Assembly: GCA_018364635.1 (NCBI GenBank)
Contig: JAGZLR010000005.1
Location: forward strand, 1 to 64,000
Reading direction: 5' to 3'
DNA from: Clostridiales bacterium
GTDB lineage: Bacteria > Bacillota > Clostridia > Lachnospirales > Anaerotignaceae
Length of the DNA stretch: 64,000 nt
A program made the position numbers and the translations under genes. Shown here piece by piece: positions 1-7,596 of this stretch. How positions within the stretch are numbered: the first letter of the stretch is position 1; each line of letters opens with the position of its first letter. The notes under the pieces are model-generated. The model did not search any database, had not been told where the DNA came from, and worked only from the letters and a program-made list of their open reading frames with translations.

Positions 1-489
1 CAGGTGAATCTCCCTGTGGAGGGGCGTATTGAGTTTCTCAGAATGCTCAGACGGGATATTTTTCATTTCGGCATGGGTATTGATGTAGACAGCGAACTTT
101 TTGGCACATCTCCTAGCGGGGTAAGTCTTAAGTTTCGATATGCACAGCTGGATTTAAAGGCAAATGCCATTGCAGTGCGGTTAAAGCGTCTGATTCGGGA
201 GATGGCCAGGTTTTTTATTGAGGACCACAACAGAAGAAACGGCGACAGCTGGGACTGGAAGGATGTGGAAGTAAGTCTGAACCGGACAATGATTACAAAC
301 GACAAGGAGACGGTGGAGATGATTGCATCTTCCCAAGGTCTTGTAAGCAGAAGGACACTTTTGATGAAGCATCCCTTTGTGGAGGATATTAACGATGAAA
401 TGAGCCGGCGCCCGATGGCAGCCGACGGAAAGGAGCAGACAAATGGCGCGGACGAAGGAAGAAAACAGCAGACAGACGTCAAGGGTTAA
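1..489 (+). CDS. Phage portal protein, C-terminal fragment
   Basis: The reading frame is open from the first base, so this is the 3' end of a gene that begins outside the window; 162 residues are visible. The portal forms the dodecameric ring at the capsid vertex through which DNA passes. The call rests on the C-terminal pattern of SPP1-gp6/XkdE-type portals (a helix with alternating Arg and Glu, then the NRTMITND segment and a hydrophilic tail) and on its place just before the scaffold-position gene and the major capsid gene. The last 47 bases overlap the next gene. The Gln/Lys/Glu-rich end (MAADGKEQTNGADEGRKQQ) lies in the overlap. Family is fairly clear from context; sequence alone would give only moderate support. 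Confidence 0.65.
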   Translation, partial: QVNLPVEGRIEFLRMLRRDIFHFGMGIDVDSELFGTSPSGVSLKFRYAQLDLKANAIAVRLKRLIREMARFFIEDHNRRNGDSWDWKDVEVSLNRTMITNDKETVEMIASSQGLVSRRTLLMKHPFVEDINDEMSRRPMAADGKEQTNGADEGRKQQTDVKG

Positions 490-1420
490 AGAGAAGACCC
501 AAGGCAGAGCGGCAAAGGAAAAGACGAAGACGGAGTCCCCAAAGGAAGCAGGGCAAAAAGAAAAGGACGCTACAAAAAGAGGACAGGGCGCCAAGGGGGC
601 GAAACGTCAGAGACAGGAAATAGAAAACAGCGGAAAAAAGACAGTCTGTCGGGCTGGGGTTTGGAAGGAAATGGGTAAGGTTTATGAAAAGTTTCCGGCG
701 GAGAAATGGAAGGAGCTTTTGACCAAAGAAGGGCAGAAGACAGAGGCACAGCGAGACGGCGAAGCGTTTTTGGAGGTGGAGAAGGAGCCGAAGGAGACGT
801 TTGCAAATGCAGAGGGAAAGCGAGAAGAGGCCGAGACACCGAAGAAGGAGCAAAGATTGGAGACAAAGCCGGAAGAGTTTACAAAGGAAGAGGATGAGGC
901 ACCGAAGAAGGAGCAAGGATTGGTGGCAAAGCAGGAAGAGTTTACGAAAGAAGAGGATGAGACGCCCGAGAAGGGGTTCAAACAAGAAACATTGGAACAA
1001 ACAAAACAGCATAGGGCAAGCAGAGAAGTTTTAGAAGCAGTACTACAGGCGGCCAGAAAAAGAGAGGAAGCGTTGGAAAAGGCGTTACAGGAAGCCCAAA
1101 GGCAAAGGGAAGGGCTAGAAAAGGCGGTTCAGGAAAAGAAAGAGGAGCTGAAAAAGGCCCAGGAGAAACTTTGTGCTGTGCAGGCGGCTCATTTGATTGA
1201 GAAAAAAGGCGGAAGAAACGGCGTGGCAATTTTCGCTTTATTGCGGCCGGAAGAGATTCAGACAGCCAAAGATTGGACTGTCACAGAGGTGGACTTAACA
1301 CGGGTACAAAACAGCGATCCGTATCTTTTCTACCCAAAAGACAAGGTAAAGGGAACCGGATATACCGTAGGGGTTAGCCCAAAAACAGGAGCGGAAGCGT
1401 TCCGAAGGGCATTAAGATAA
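443..1420 (+). CDS. Highly charged coiled-coil protein in the scaffold position
   Basis: This encodes 325 residues dominated by Lys, Glu, Gln and Arg. ATG 443 has AAGGAG upstream inside the portal gene. Three parts can be seen: a basic N-terminus (about 1-75), an acidic/basic middle with a 21-residue tandem repeat (ETPKKEQ...EEFTKEED, about residues 131-172, with a third partial copy), and a heptad-like coiled coil (about 193-250). A short globular C-terminus (about 255-325) contains DPYLFYPKD. It lies between portal and major capsid, where PBSX has XkdF and other phages have scaffold or protease. A scaffold role is inferred from position and coiled coil; I do not recognise a family. The low-complexity middle is unlike its neighbours. 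Confidence 0.6.
   Translation: MARTKEENSRQTSRVKEKTQGRAAKEKTKTESPKEAGQKEKDATKRGQGAKGAKRQRQEIENSGKKTVCRAGVWKEMGKVYEKFPAEKWKELLTKEGQKTEAQRDGEAFLEVEKEPKETFANAEGKREEAETPKKEQRLETKPEEFTKEEDEAPKKEQGLVAKQEEFTKEEDETPEKGFKQETLEQTKQHRASREVLEAVLQAARKREEALEKALQEAQRQREGLEKAVQEKKEELKKAQEKLCAVQAAHLIEKKGGRNGVAIFALLRPEEIQTAKDWTVTEVDLTRVQNSDPYLFYPKDKVKGTGYTVGVSPKTGAEAFRRALR
833..973 (+). repeat. 63-bp in-frame tandem repeat
   Basis: Two copies of a 63-bp unit (833-895 and 896-958) differ at a few bases and are followed by a partial third copy starting at 959. Each full copy encodes 21 residues of the type E-x-P-K-K-E-Q...F-T-K-E-E-D. The near identity at DNA level points to recent duplication within the charged coiled-coil gene. 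Confidence 0.85.
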
Positions 1421-1445
1421 GAATAAAAAAAGGGAGGAAAAAAAC

Positions 1446-2363
1446 ATGGCAATTAACACATTGGAGTATGCAAAAGTATTTATGGCAGCGCTGGATGCAC
1501 AGATTATGGAGTCAGCCACCACAGGATGGATGGAGGAAAACGCAGCGCAAGTACGTTTTACTGGGGGAAACGAAGTAAAGATTCCGAAACTCAGTATGAG
1601 CGGGCTAGGGAATTATGACAGGGACAAAGGATTTCAGCAGGGATCTGTCAGTTTATCTTATGAGACAAAGAAAATGTCTCAGGACAGGGGAAGAACCTTT
1701 CAACTGGATGCGATGGATGTGGATGAGACAAATTTCAGCACAGCAGCAGGCAACATTATGGGGGAATTTCAGAGAACAAAGGTGATTCCAGAAATTGACG
1801 CGTATCGCTACAGCAAAATTTACAAGGCAGCACAGGACGGGGGAAAGACAACAACCTACACACCGGATAAGGCGACAATTTTACAAAAGTTATTGGAGGA
1901 TATCTCTGCCATTCAGGATACGGCTGGGGATGGGACAGAGCTGGTAATTTCCATGCCGATTCCAGTGGCTGCGATTTTAGATCAGGCCGAAGGGTTAGAG
2001 AGAATCATTAATGTTGGGGAATTTCGCCAAGGCGGCGTCAGCATGAATGTTCGGACAATCAACGGCATTCCGCTTATTCGTGTGCCTAGTCTTAGAATGA
2101 AAACGGCGTATAAGTTCTATGATGGGGTGACGGAGTCTCAGGAAGAAGGCGGTTTTGCAGCGGCAGAAGAGGCAAAACAGATCAACTGGATTATCACCGG
2201 CAAGCGAGCGCCTATTGCTGTATCAAAAACGGATGTAGCCCGTATTTTTGATCCGGCGACAAACCAGACAGCCAATGCTTGGAAGATTGACTACAGAAAG
2301 TATCATGACCTTTGGCTTTTAGACCATGGCGTGGAGACCATTCGTGCAAGTGTAGGGGCGTGA
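1446..2363 (+). CDS. Phage major capsid protein (HK97 fold, XkdG-like)
   Basis: This encodes 305 residues. It builds the icosahedral shell. The start ATG 1446 follows GGGAGG with good spacing. The N-terminus (INTLEYAKVFMAALDAQ) with the segment SATTGWMEENAAQVRF and the core stretch FQLDAMDVDETNF are typical of the PBSX/Clostridium phage capsid group. The FQLD-MDVDE part corresponds to the E-loop and spine helix region of HK97-like shells, and the PL.RVPS..M.T segment is the usual A-domain. Length matches the family (about 300-310). It is followed with a 1-bp overlap (TGATG) by the head-tail connector, so these genes are translationally coupled. Confidence 0.88.
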   Translation: MAINTLEYAKVFMAALDAQIMESATTGWMEENAAQVRFTGGNEVKIPKLSMSGLGNYDRDKGFQQGSVSLSYETKKMSQDRGRTFQLDAMDVDETNFSTAAGNIMGEFQRTKVIPEIDAYRYSKIYKAAQDGGKTTTYTPDKATILQKLLEDISAIQDTAGDGTELVISMPIPVAAILDQAEGLERIINVGEFRQGGVSMNVRTINGIPLIRVPSLRMKTAYKFYDGVTESQEEGGFAAAEEAKQINWIITGKRAPIAVSKTDVARIFDPATNQTANAWKIDYRKYHDLWLLDHGVETIRASVGA

Positions 2364-2749
2364 TGCATATGGAAAAACGGCTGAAACTTTTAGCTGTCTA
2401 TTTAGGAATTTCGGCGGAGGAGGAAGGCGAGATTTTGGAACTGGCCTTAGGGCGGGCAGATGAGATTATTAAAAATTACTGCCGGCTGACGGTGATTCCA
2501 GAGGGGTTACTGTTTACTTCTGTGGCCATGGCGGCGGATCTTTACAGGGCGGAAGAGCCTGGAAAAAAAGAGGTGACCGGCGCCATTCGCCGCATTGAGG
2601 AAGGGGATGTGGCGATCAGTTTTGATTCCTACAAAAGCACAAGCGAGGACAAGGCGCTTTCTCTTATGCGAAACTCCACGGCACAGAGAACATCGGTGTT
2701 GAGAAATTATGCAGAGCAGCTCAACCGCTATCGCCGGTGTGGGTTTTAA
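2363..2749 (+). CDS. Head-tail connector protein (gp6/YqbG-like)
   Basis: This encodes 128 residues and starts at ATG 2363 inside the capsid stop (TGATG); ATG 2369 is an equally possible start because the AGGGG ribosome site at 2354-2358 fits both. The protein begins with helical segments (KRLKLLAVYLGISAEEEGEILELALGRADEIIKNYCRL) like the connector families that plug the portal ring after DNA packaging, and it contains a Ala/Asp-rich helix (VAMAADLYR) usual for them. Its position directly after the capsid agrees with XkdH/YqbG-type connectors. The exact subfamily is not certain. Confidence 0.65.
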   Translation: MHMEKRLKLLAVYLGISAEEEGEILELALGRADEIIKNYCRLTVIPEGLLFTSVAMAADLYRAEEPGKKEVTGAIRRIEEGDVAISFDSYKSTSEDKALSLMRNSTAQRTSVLRNYAEQLNRYRRCGF

Positions 2750-2773
2750 GCCTAGGCGGAAGGAGGAAGAGAC

Positions 2774-3115
2774 ATGAAGCTTGACACAATACGTAAGAAG
2801 ACAGAGGCGTTTTTTAACCAGACAGGGCAAAGGTATGCAGCAGTACACAAAGCGGAAGGCGCTTTTGAAACGGTGAAATGGGAAAAAGAAGGGGATGCTT
2901 TTCAGTGCCGGCTGGTGGAAAAAACTACGTCTGGAAAGCTACAGCTTGGCAGTCAGATCACTTTTGAGGCTAAAATTCTCTATCCTTACAACGTTCCCAT
3001 TCCTATGGGATCGAGGCTTACAGTAGACGGAGTGGCTTATCGCCTTTCGGGCAAGGAAAAAGTTTATCTCAGCCACAGGGAAGCGTTTGTTACAAGCGTT
3101 CAGCAGTTTAGCTAA
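2774..3115 (+). CDS. Head closure / head-tail joining protein (XkdH-like)
   Basis: This encodes 113 residues; ATG 2774 follows GGAGGAAGAGAC. The protein is short, mostly beta in pattern, with the segment PYNVPIPMGSRLTVDGVAYRL, a common feature of small head-closure proteins that give the site for tail docking. It sits between the connector and the tail-completion gene. PBSX has an additional minor gene (XkdI) here, but only 23 bases separate this stop from the next start, so no XkdI equivalent is present. Function is from position and size; direct sequence support is modest. Confidence 0.55.
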   Translation: MKLDTIRKKTEAFFNQTGQRYAAVHKAEGAFETVKWEKEGDAFQCRLVEKTTSGKLQLGSQITFEAKILYPYNVPIPMGSRLTVDGVAYRLSGKEKVYLSHREAFVTSVQQFS

Positions 3116-3138
3116 GGGGAAAGGAGAAGAAAAAGGAC

Positions 3139-3597
3139 ATGGAGCAGGTGACGGTTCAGCAGTTGGAAGAGGCCATAGGACAAGGGGTAAAAGGTGCGGT
3201 ACAGGGGATTTTTTGCTATAACAAACAGGTGGAGCAGAACATGAGACTGCCGGCGGTTTTTTTGACGCAAGAGGACATGCAGGTGCTGCCCCTTCTTGGC
3301 AGGAGGAAAAAGATTCGTTTTACTTACCGGCTGACCTATTTGACAAAATCAGAGCGGGGCGCTTTTCCGCAGGAGGCAGATGGGCCGACGCCTGGAGAAG
3401 CCGCTATGGCTTTTATGAGGATAAAAAAAGTACCGCTAGGAGAACAGGGGACTTTCATTACTTGGAAAAAAACAGAATTGACAGAGGACAAAGCCGTACT
3501 GTGGCTGGAGATCACCTTGTTTGGCGCTTTGGAGGAAGAGGCGGCAAAGGTATGGATGGAAAAGCTGGAACAGCACGGCAGTATAAAGGAGGAATAA
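3139..3597 (+). CDS. Tail completion / terminator protein (XkdJ-like)
   Basis: This encodes 152 residues. It starts at ATG 3139 after AAAGGAGAAG. The predicted fold alternates helix and strands (VQGIFCYNKQ, FLTQEDMQVLPLL, KIRFTYRLTYL) as in small tail terminator or completion proteins that cap the sheath and tube at the neck. It stands immediately before the sheath gene, 4 bases away, which is the XkdJ position in PBSX. I cannot name a more exact family from the sequence. Confidence 0.5.
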   Translation: MEQVTVQQLEEAIGQGVKGAVQGIFCYNKQVEQNMRLPAVFLTQEDMQVLPLLGRRKKIRFTYRLTYLTKSERGAFPQEADGPTPGEAAMAFMRIKKVPLGEQGTFITWKKTELTEDKAVLWLEITLFGALEEEAAKVWMEKLEQHGSIKEE

Positions 3598-3601
3598 ACA
3601 T

Positions 3602-4891
3602 ATGTCTTTAGGAGGAGGCACATTTGTAACACAAAACAAAGTTTTGCCGGGAAGCTATATCAATTTTATCAGTGCGGCCAGGGCGGACGCAACCCTCAGC
3701 GACCGAGGGATTGTGGCGATGCCGGTTGAACTAAGCTGGGGCGCAGGCGGCGTTATGACGGAAATGACAGCGGAGGAATTTTTGACAGATTCCCTGTCCA
3801 TATTAGGCGCAGCCTATGATAGCGCTGAGGCAAAACCGTTTCGAGAAATCTTTTGCAGGGCGAAAAAAGTTTATTTTTATCGGCTCAATGAAGGAGAAAA
3901 AGCAAAAAGCGACATGGGTACAGCCAAATACGGCGGTGTTGGAGGAAACAAAATTTCTGTGAAAGTGGAGGAAGCGGAAAGCCTTTACAAAGTAACGACG
4001 ATTTATGACGGCACAGTGATGGAGGAGCAGACGGTTTCCAGCGCTGAGGCGTTGGAGGATAACGACTGGGTTATTTTTGACGGGGAAGGAAGTCTTTCAG
4101 AAGGCACTGTAACCTTTAGCGGCGGAACAGACAAGTCAGAGGTTTCTACAACGGAGTACCAGGCGTTTTTGGACGCAGCGGAGACAGTTACCTTCCATAC
4201 GCTGATTTGTCCGACGGACAAGGAGGAAATAAAAAAACTGTTTGTCCAGTTTACGAAGATGATGAGAAATCAATACGGCGTGAAATTTCAGACGGTGGTG
4301 TATCAATACAGCGCAGACGACGAGGGAATTATCAACGTCTGTTCTGAGGCTGAAGGGGACGTACCATATGGGTTTGTCTACTGGGTCGGCGGCGCAAGCG
4401 GCGGCTGCAATGTGAATCAGTCGGTGACAAATGCTGCCTATGATGGTGAGTTTACGCTGAAAAAGGCATTAAAGCAGTCGGAGTTAGAGGATGCGGTGAA
4501 AGAAGGAAAGTTTGTGTTCCACGGGGTAGGGCAGGAACTGAGAGTGCTGACAGACATCAATTCTTTTGTCTCCTTTACGGTGGAGAAAAGCAAAGATTTT
4601 TCTTACAACCAAGTCATCCGTGTGCTGGACCAGATTGGAAACGATGTGGCAGTTATTTTTAACACAAGATATTTGGGGAAAGTACAGAATAACGATGCAG
4701 GGCGGCTTGCCTTTTGGGGAGATATTGTAGCGCTGTACAGGCAGATGGTAGCCATCGGCGCGGTGACGGATTTTGACGCCGACGCCATTGAAGTGACCCA
4801 AGGGCAGGACAAAAAGAGCGTTGCTGTCTACAATCCGGTGACACCAGCGTGTGCAATGGAAAAACTTTACATGACAGTGGTGATCCAATAA
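3602..4891 (+). CDS. Contractile tail sheath protein (XkdK-like)
   Basis: This encodes 429 residues. Sheath subunits wrap the tail tube and contract to drive it through the target envelope. The N-terminus (GGGTFVTQNKVLPGSYINFISA) is the classic Firmicutes XkdK start, with the following RGIVAMPVELSWG stretch. The C-terminal part (RYLGKVQNNDAGRLAFWGDIVALYRQM...TPACAMEKLYMTVVIQ) is the conserved sheath core and the C-terminal strand that links neighbouring subunits. Length fits XkdK (about 440-466). It is followed 16 bases later by the tube gene, as usual for contractile tails. Confidence 0.93.
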   Translation: MSLGGGTFVTQNKVLPGSYINFISAARADATLSDRGIVAMPVELSWGAGGVMTEMTAEEFLTDSLSILGAAYDSAEAKPFREIFCRAKKVYFYRLNEGEKAKSDMGTAKYGGVGGNKISVKVEEAESLYKVTTIYDGTVMEEQTVSSAEALEDNDWVIFDGEGSLSEGTVTFSGGTDKSEVSTTEYQAFLDAAETVTFHTLICPTDKEEIKKLFVQFTKMMRNQYGVKFQTVVYQYSADDEGIINVCSEAEGDVPYGFVYWVGGASGGCNVNQSVTNAAYDGEFTLKKALKQSELEDAVKEGKFVFHGVGQELRVLTDINSFVSFTVEKSKDFSYNQVIRVLDQIGNDVAVIFNTRYLGKVQNNDAGRLAFWGDIVALYRQMVAIGAVTDFDADAIEVTQGQDKKSVAVYNPVTPACAMEKLYMTVVIQ

Positions 4892-4907
4892 GAGAGGGGG
4901 ATAACAG

Positions 4908-5381
4908 ATGGCAGTGATTATGAACGGAAGAGACGCTGTAAGCTCAGCGCTTGCGGAATGTTTTATTACCATTGACGGGAAACGATACAACTTTATGCAG
5001 GCCATTAGTCTGACCGCCAACATGGCAAAGACAAAGACGATGGTGCCAATTTTGGGAAAGACTGGAAAAGGCAACAAAGCAGGCGGATGGAAAGGATCGG
5101 GAAAGGCTGTGTTTCATTACAACACAACGATTTTCAGAGATCTTTTATACAAGTACAAGGAAAAAGGCGACGATATTTATTTCGATATTTTAATCCGAAA
5201 CGAGGACCCTACCAGCGCCGCAGGAAGTCAGACGGTGATTTTAAAGGACTGTAATTTAAACGGCGGGGTTTTGGCGAAATTTGACGCAGACGGAGATTTT
5301 TTAGACGAGTCTATGGAGTTTACTTTTGAGGACTTTGAGATTCCAGAGAAATTTAACAGTCTTTCCGGTATGGAGGGATAA
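4908..5381 (+). CDS. Tail tube protein (XkdM-like)
   Basis: This encodes 157 residues that form the inner tube through which DNA or an effector passes. ATG 4908 follows AGAGAGGGGGA. The sequence MNGRDAVSSALAECFITIDGKRY with the later KTKTMVPILGKTGKGNKAGGWKGSGK segment is characteristic of XkdM tubes (DUF2001 type), and the C-terminal SMEFTFEDFEIPEKF strand matches. It directly follows the sheath. Confidence is high because length, order and motifs agree. Confidence 0.92.
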   Translation: MAVIMNGRDAVSSALAECFITIDGKRYNFMQAISLTANMAKTKTMVPILGKTGKGNKAGGWKGSGKAVFHYNTTIFRDLLYKYKEKGDDIYFDILIRNEDPTSAAGSQTVILKDCNLNGGVLAKFDADGDFLDESMEFTFEDFEIPEKFNSLSGMEG

Positions 5382-5384
5382 AGA

Positions 5385-6032
5385 ATGTTTCAGGTGATGA
5401 TCGGCGGGAAGCTATTTCCTGTGGCGCCGGAAAAAATTGTGACTACAATCAAAAACCAAAATCACACCATGACGCTGATGGACGGCGGAGAGATCAATTT
5501 TCTGCGGTCGCCGGGGCTAACGGAGCTTTCTTTTACGCTGCTGCTTCCTGGAAGGGAGTATCCGTTTGCACAGTATGGCGGAGGGCCCTTTACAGCGCCG
5601 GGGATTTATATCGCATTTTTACAGCAGATCAAAGATCAGGCGCAGCCTGTTTTGCTGCAAATTTTAAGAAAGTTTGCAGGGGGCAAGAGAATTTCTGTGG
5701 ATACCAGCGGAAAGTTTTCTTTAGAGCGTTTGGTTTTTACAGAGGATGCGGCGATGGGGGACGACGTTTTGGCGGAAGTTTCCTTTCGTGCCTATCAGGC
5801 GGCAGCGACGAAAGTTTACACGGTGGAGGCAGCAGGAATCAAAGAGGAAAAACAGCGGGACGGTCAGGCGCCGGTGAAAAACAGCTATACCGTGCAAAAG
5901 GGTGACAGTCTTTGGCTGATTGCAAAAAAATGTCTGGGAGACGGCGCTAGATGGCGGGAGATTGCCAAGGAGAATCACCTGACAGATCCTGATCGGATTT
6001 ATCCTGGACAAGTGCTGGAGGTGAAAGGATGA
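5385..6032 (+). CDS. LysM baseplate/tube-associated protein (XkdP-like)
   Basis: This encodes 215 residues. The N-terminal domain (about 1-145) has the FQVMIGGKLFPVAPEKI start and PGREYPFAQYG segment of XkdP proteins. The C-terminus (about 165-214) is one LysM domain (YTVQKGDSLWLIAKK, then WREIAKENHLTDPDRIYPGQVLEV). In contractile systems such proteins join the tube to the baseplate hub. It lies 3 bases after the tube gene and overlaps the chaperone gene by 4 bases. In PBSX, XkdP comes after the chaperone and the tape measure, so its position here is unusual. Confidence 0.88.
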   Translation: MFQVMIGGKLFPVAPEKIVTTIKNQNHTMTLMDGGEINFLRSPGLTELSFTLLLPGREYPFAQYGGGPFTAPGIYIAFLQQIKDQAQPVLLQILRKFAGGKRISVDTSGKFSLERLVFTEDAAMGDDVLAEVSFRAYQAAATKVYTVEAAGIKEEKQRDGQAPVKNSYTVQKGDSLWLIAKKCLGDGARWREIAKENHLTDPDRIYPGQVLEVKG

Positions 6033-6418
6033 GTGTATTACACGGGTTTCTTTATCCCAAACGAGAAGAAAAGCGAGAATTTTATTTATCAGGAAGGTTT
6101 CAGGGGGAAAATGGAGAGCCGCTTTTGTGGGAGATTCGGCCCATCAGCGCGGAGGAAGACTTAGGGTTAAGGCAGAGTGTGGAGACTGGAAGCGGAATGG
6201 ATTACCGCAGGTATTTATTGAAGCTGGCCGCTTTCTCTACCGTGACACCGGATTTAAAAAGCGAAGAGTTACAGGATGCGTACAGCGCCTATGGGGAGGA
6301 AGAGCTGTTGAGCAGAATGCTCCTTCCAGGGGAACTGGCGCGATTGATTGAGCAAGTAGAGGACATCAATGGTTTTACAGAGCCTATGGAGGAGCTTGTG
6401 GATCAGGCAAAAAAATAA
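6029..6418 (+). CDS. Tail assembly chaperone, short form (XkdN-like)
   Basis: This encodes 129 residues. The gene begins with a 4-base overlap with the LysM gene. The N-terminal half (VLHGFLYPKREEKREFYLSGRF, then WEIRPISAEEDLGLR) is like XkdN, the chaperone that coats the tape measure while the tube assembles. The frame ends at TAA 6416 right after seven consecutive A residues, and a -1 slip there opens a further 53 codons (see the next entries). Downstream of tube genes such chaperones are often made as two products, which supports the identity. Confidence 0.75.
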   Translation: MSVLHGFLYPKREEKREFYLSGRFQGENGEPLLWEIRPISAEEDLGLRQSVETGSGMDYRRYLLKLAAFSTVTPDLKSEELQDAYSAYGEEELLSRMLLPGELARLIEQVEDINGFTEPMEELVDQAKK

Positions 6419-6576
6419 TAGCGGAGGGCGGAGAGTCGGCTTGGGCGGCTTTTTATCTGGTGAGGACAGGGCTACTTCCCTCCGCGTTTGAAAGACTTAA
6501 CAGAAGAGAAAAAGCATATCTGGCGGCGGTAGGGGAACGCTGGCTGGAAGAAGAAAAGGAGGACGGCAGAGTTTGA
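6029..6576 (+). CDS. Tail assembly chaperone, -1 frameshift product
   Basis: If ribosomes slip back one base on the A-heptamer at 6409-6415, the reading continues as ...KK-IIAEGGESAWAAFYLVRTG... and ends at TGA 6574-6576, giving about 182 residues. The extension reads LLPSAFERLNRREKAYLAAVGERWLEEE, which looks like a genuine second domain of long tail chaperones (short helix, RTGLLPS turn, helix). The extended frame has no stop and fills the otherwise uncoded gap 6419-6572 exactly up to the next gene, which it overlaps by 4 bases. The G/GT-type frameshift of tail chaperones is established in lambda and many contractile phages; its use here is inferred. Confidence 0.78.
6409..6415 (+). promoter_or_regulatory. 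Probable -1 ribosomal frameshift slippery site (A AAA AAA)
   Basis: In the zero frame the codons are GCA AAA AAA TAA, so the heptamer A AAA AAA stands immediately before the stop. It fits the X XXY YYZ rule for tandem slippage, and the A-rich site is known to work in bacteria. The stop codon directly after it and the conserved-looking downstream domain make a programmed event more likely than a sequencing error. Confidence 0.75.
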
Positions 6577-7577
6577 AAGAGGGAGAAAAGAAGTTGGAAG
6601 AACTTTTTTTGACGGCAAAAAAGCGGTTAAGTTATGAAAGACCATTTTCTCCGATGATGCCGGAAGCCTTATTTTATGGGGAAGAGGCAGAGGATCTTTT
6701 TTTCTATCCACAAAGGCAAAAAAAGCGGCGTTTCAAAAGCCGGCTAGGGATAGAGAGGGAAAGAATTATAAAAAGTGATGGTATTTCTGGACAAAACCTA
6801 TGGGGGAAAAGGTTGAAAGAAACAGGAGAGGATTCTGTGGGGAAAAGACAGGAAGTTTTCTCCATAGGCAGAGGTGGACAGGGAGAACAAAATAAGAAGC
6901 CGACACAACAAGAGGGTTTTGGGGGACATAAAGGCAGCAGAAAGGATTGGGATGATGTTTTCCAAGGACACAGAAAAGAACGAACATTTCAGCAGCGTGG
7001 AAAAGGTGAAAAGAAAAGAGACGATTCTTCGGTGCATAAAAAGAAGGATGATTTAGCACATGAAAAGAAGAATGAGGACATGGACTTTCTGGTACACGAC
7101 AAGAAATATTGGGACAATTTTTTTCAGAAGAAACCGCAGAGACAATGGAAAGAGGCATTGGAGATCAATAGGGTGAAAAACGTTTTGTTTCCAGAGCCGC
7201 AAGGGAAAAAGATGGGGCCAAAGCGGTTGGTTTCCGACAAAAGGCAACGGGCGAAAGAAATTGGTTTGGCAAAGGCTCCGATAGGACAAAAAAGTTTTGG
7301 AGAAGTCGGCGAAAAAAGTTATCATGAACAAAAAAAACGGGTGTTATGGGATCAAAGGCAGGGGGAAACGATTTTCAGTGGACCGGATATTTCCCATATA
7401 TTTCCCGGTAAATATTTCCCGCCGGAGAAAAACGTGGATGCTGGGCCGATCAAGTTGGAGAAAAATATGTTGGAAAGCATGTCAAATCTCAGCAGAGATT
7501 TAGATTTGGAGGAGAAGCTTTACGATATTTTATATGAGGCAGTGACGCAGGGAGCAGAAGGTATCTTTCGGGATTAA
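6573..7577 (+). CDS. Very basic, charged protein of unknown function in the tape-measure slot
   Basis: This encodes 334 residues and probably starts at TTG 6573 after AAAGGAGG (6555-6562), overlapping the chaperone extension. It is rich in Lys, Glu, Asp, Gln and Phe, with many short KK-D/E repeats (HKKKDDL, EKKNEDMDF, HDKKYWDNFF), aromatic residues scattered through it, and a better ordered C-terminus (about 295-334, MLESMSNLSRDLDLEEKLYDILYEA). It has no transmembrane segments and no long hydrophobic helices as tape measures have. It fills the place of three PBSX genes (tape measure XkdO, hub XkdQ, XkdR). I recognise no family. It may be an unusual short tape measure or a remnant. Confidence 0.5.
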   Translation: MKEGEKKLEELFLTAKKRLSYERPFSPMMPEALFYGEEAEDLFFYPQRQKKRRFKSRLGIERERIIKSDGISGQNLWGKRLKETGEDSVGKRQEVFSIGRGGQGEQNKKPTQQEGFGGHKGSRKDWDDVFQGHRKERTFQQRGKGEKKRDDSSVHKKKDDLAHEKKNEDMDFLVHDKKYWDNFFQKKPQRQWKEALEINRVKNVLFPEPQGKKMGPKRLVSDKRQRAKEIGLAKAPIGQKSFGEVGEKSYHEQKKRVLWDQRQGETIFSGPDISHIFPGKYFPPEKNVDAGPIKLEKNMLESMSNLSRDLDLEEKLYDILYEAVTQGAEGIFRD

Positions 7578-7596
7578 ACAGGAAAGGAGGGGGAGG

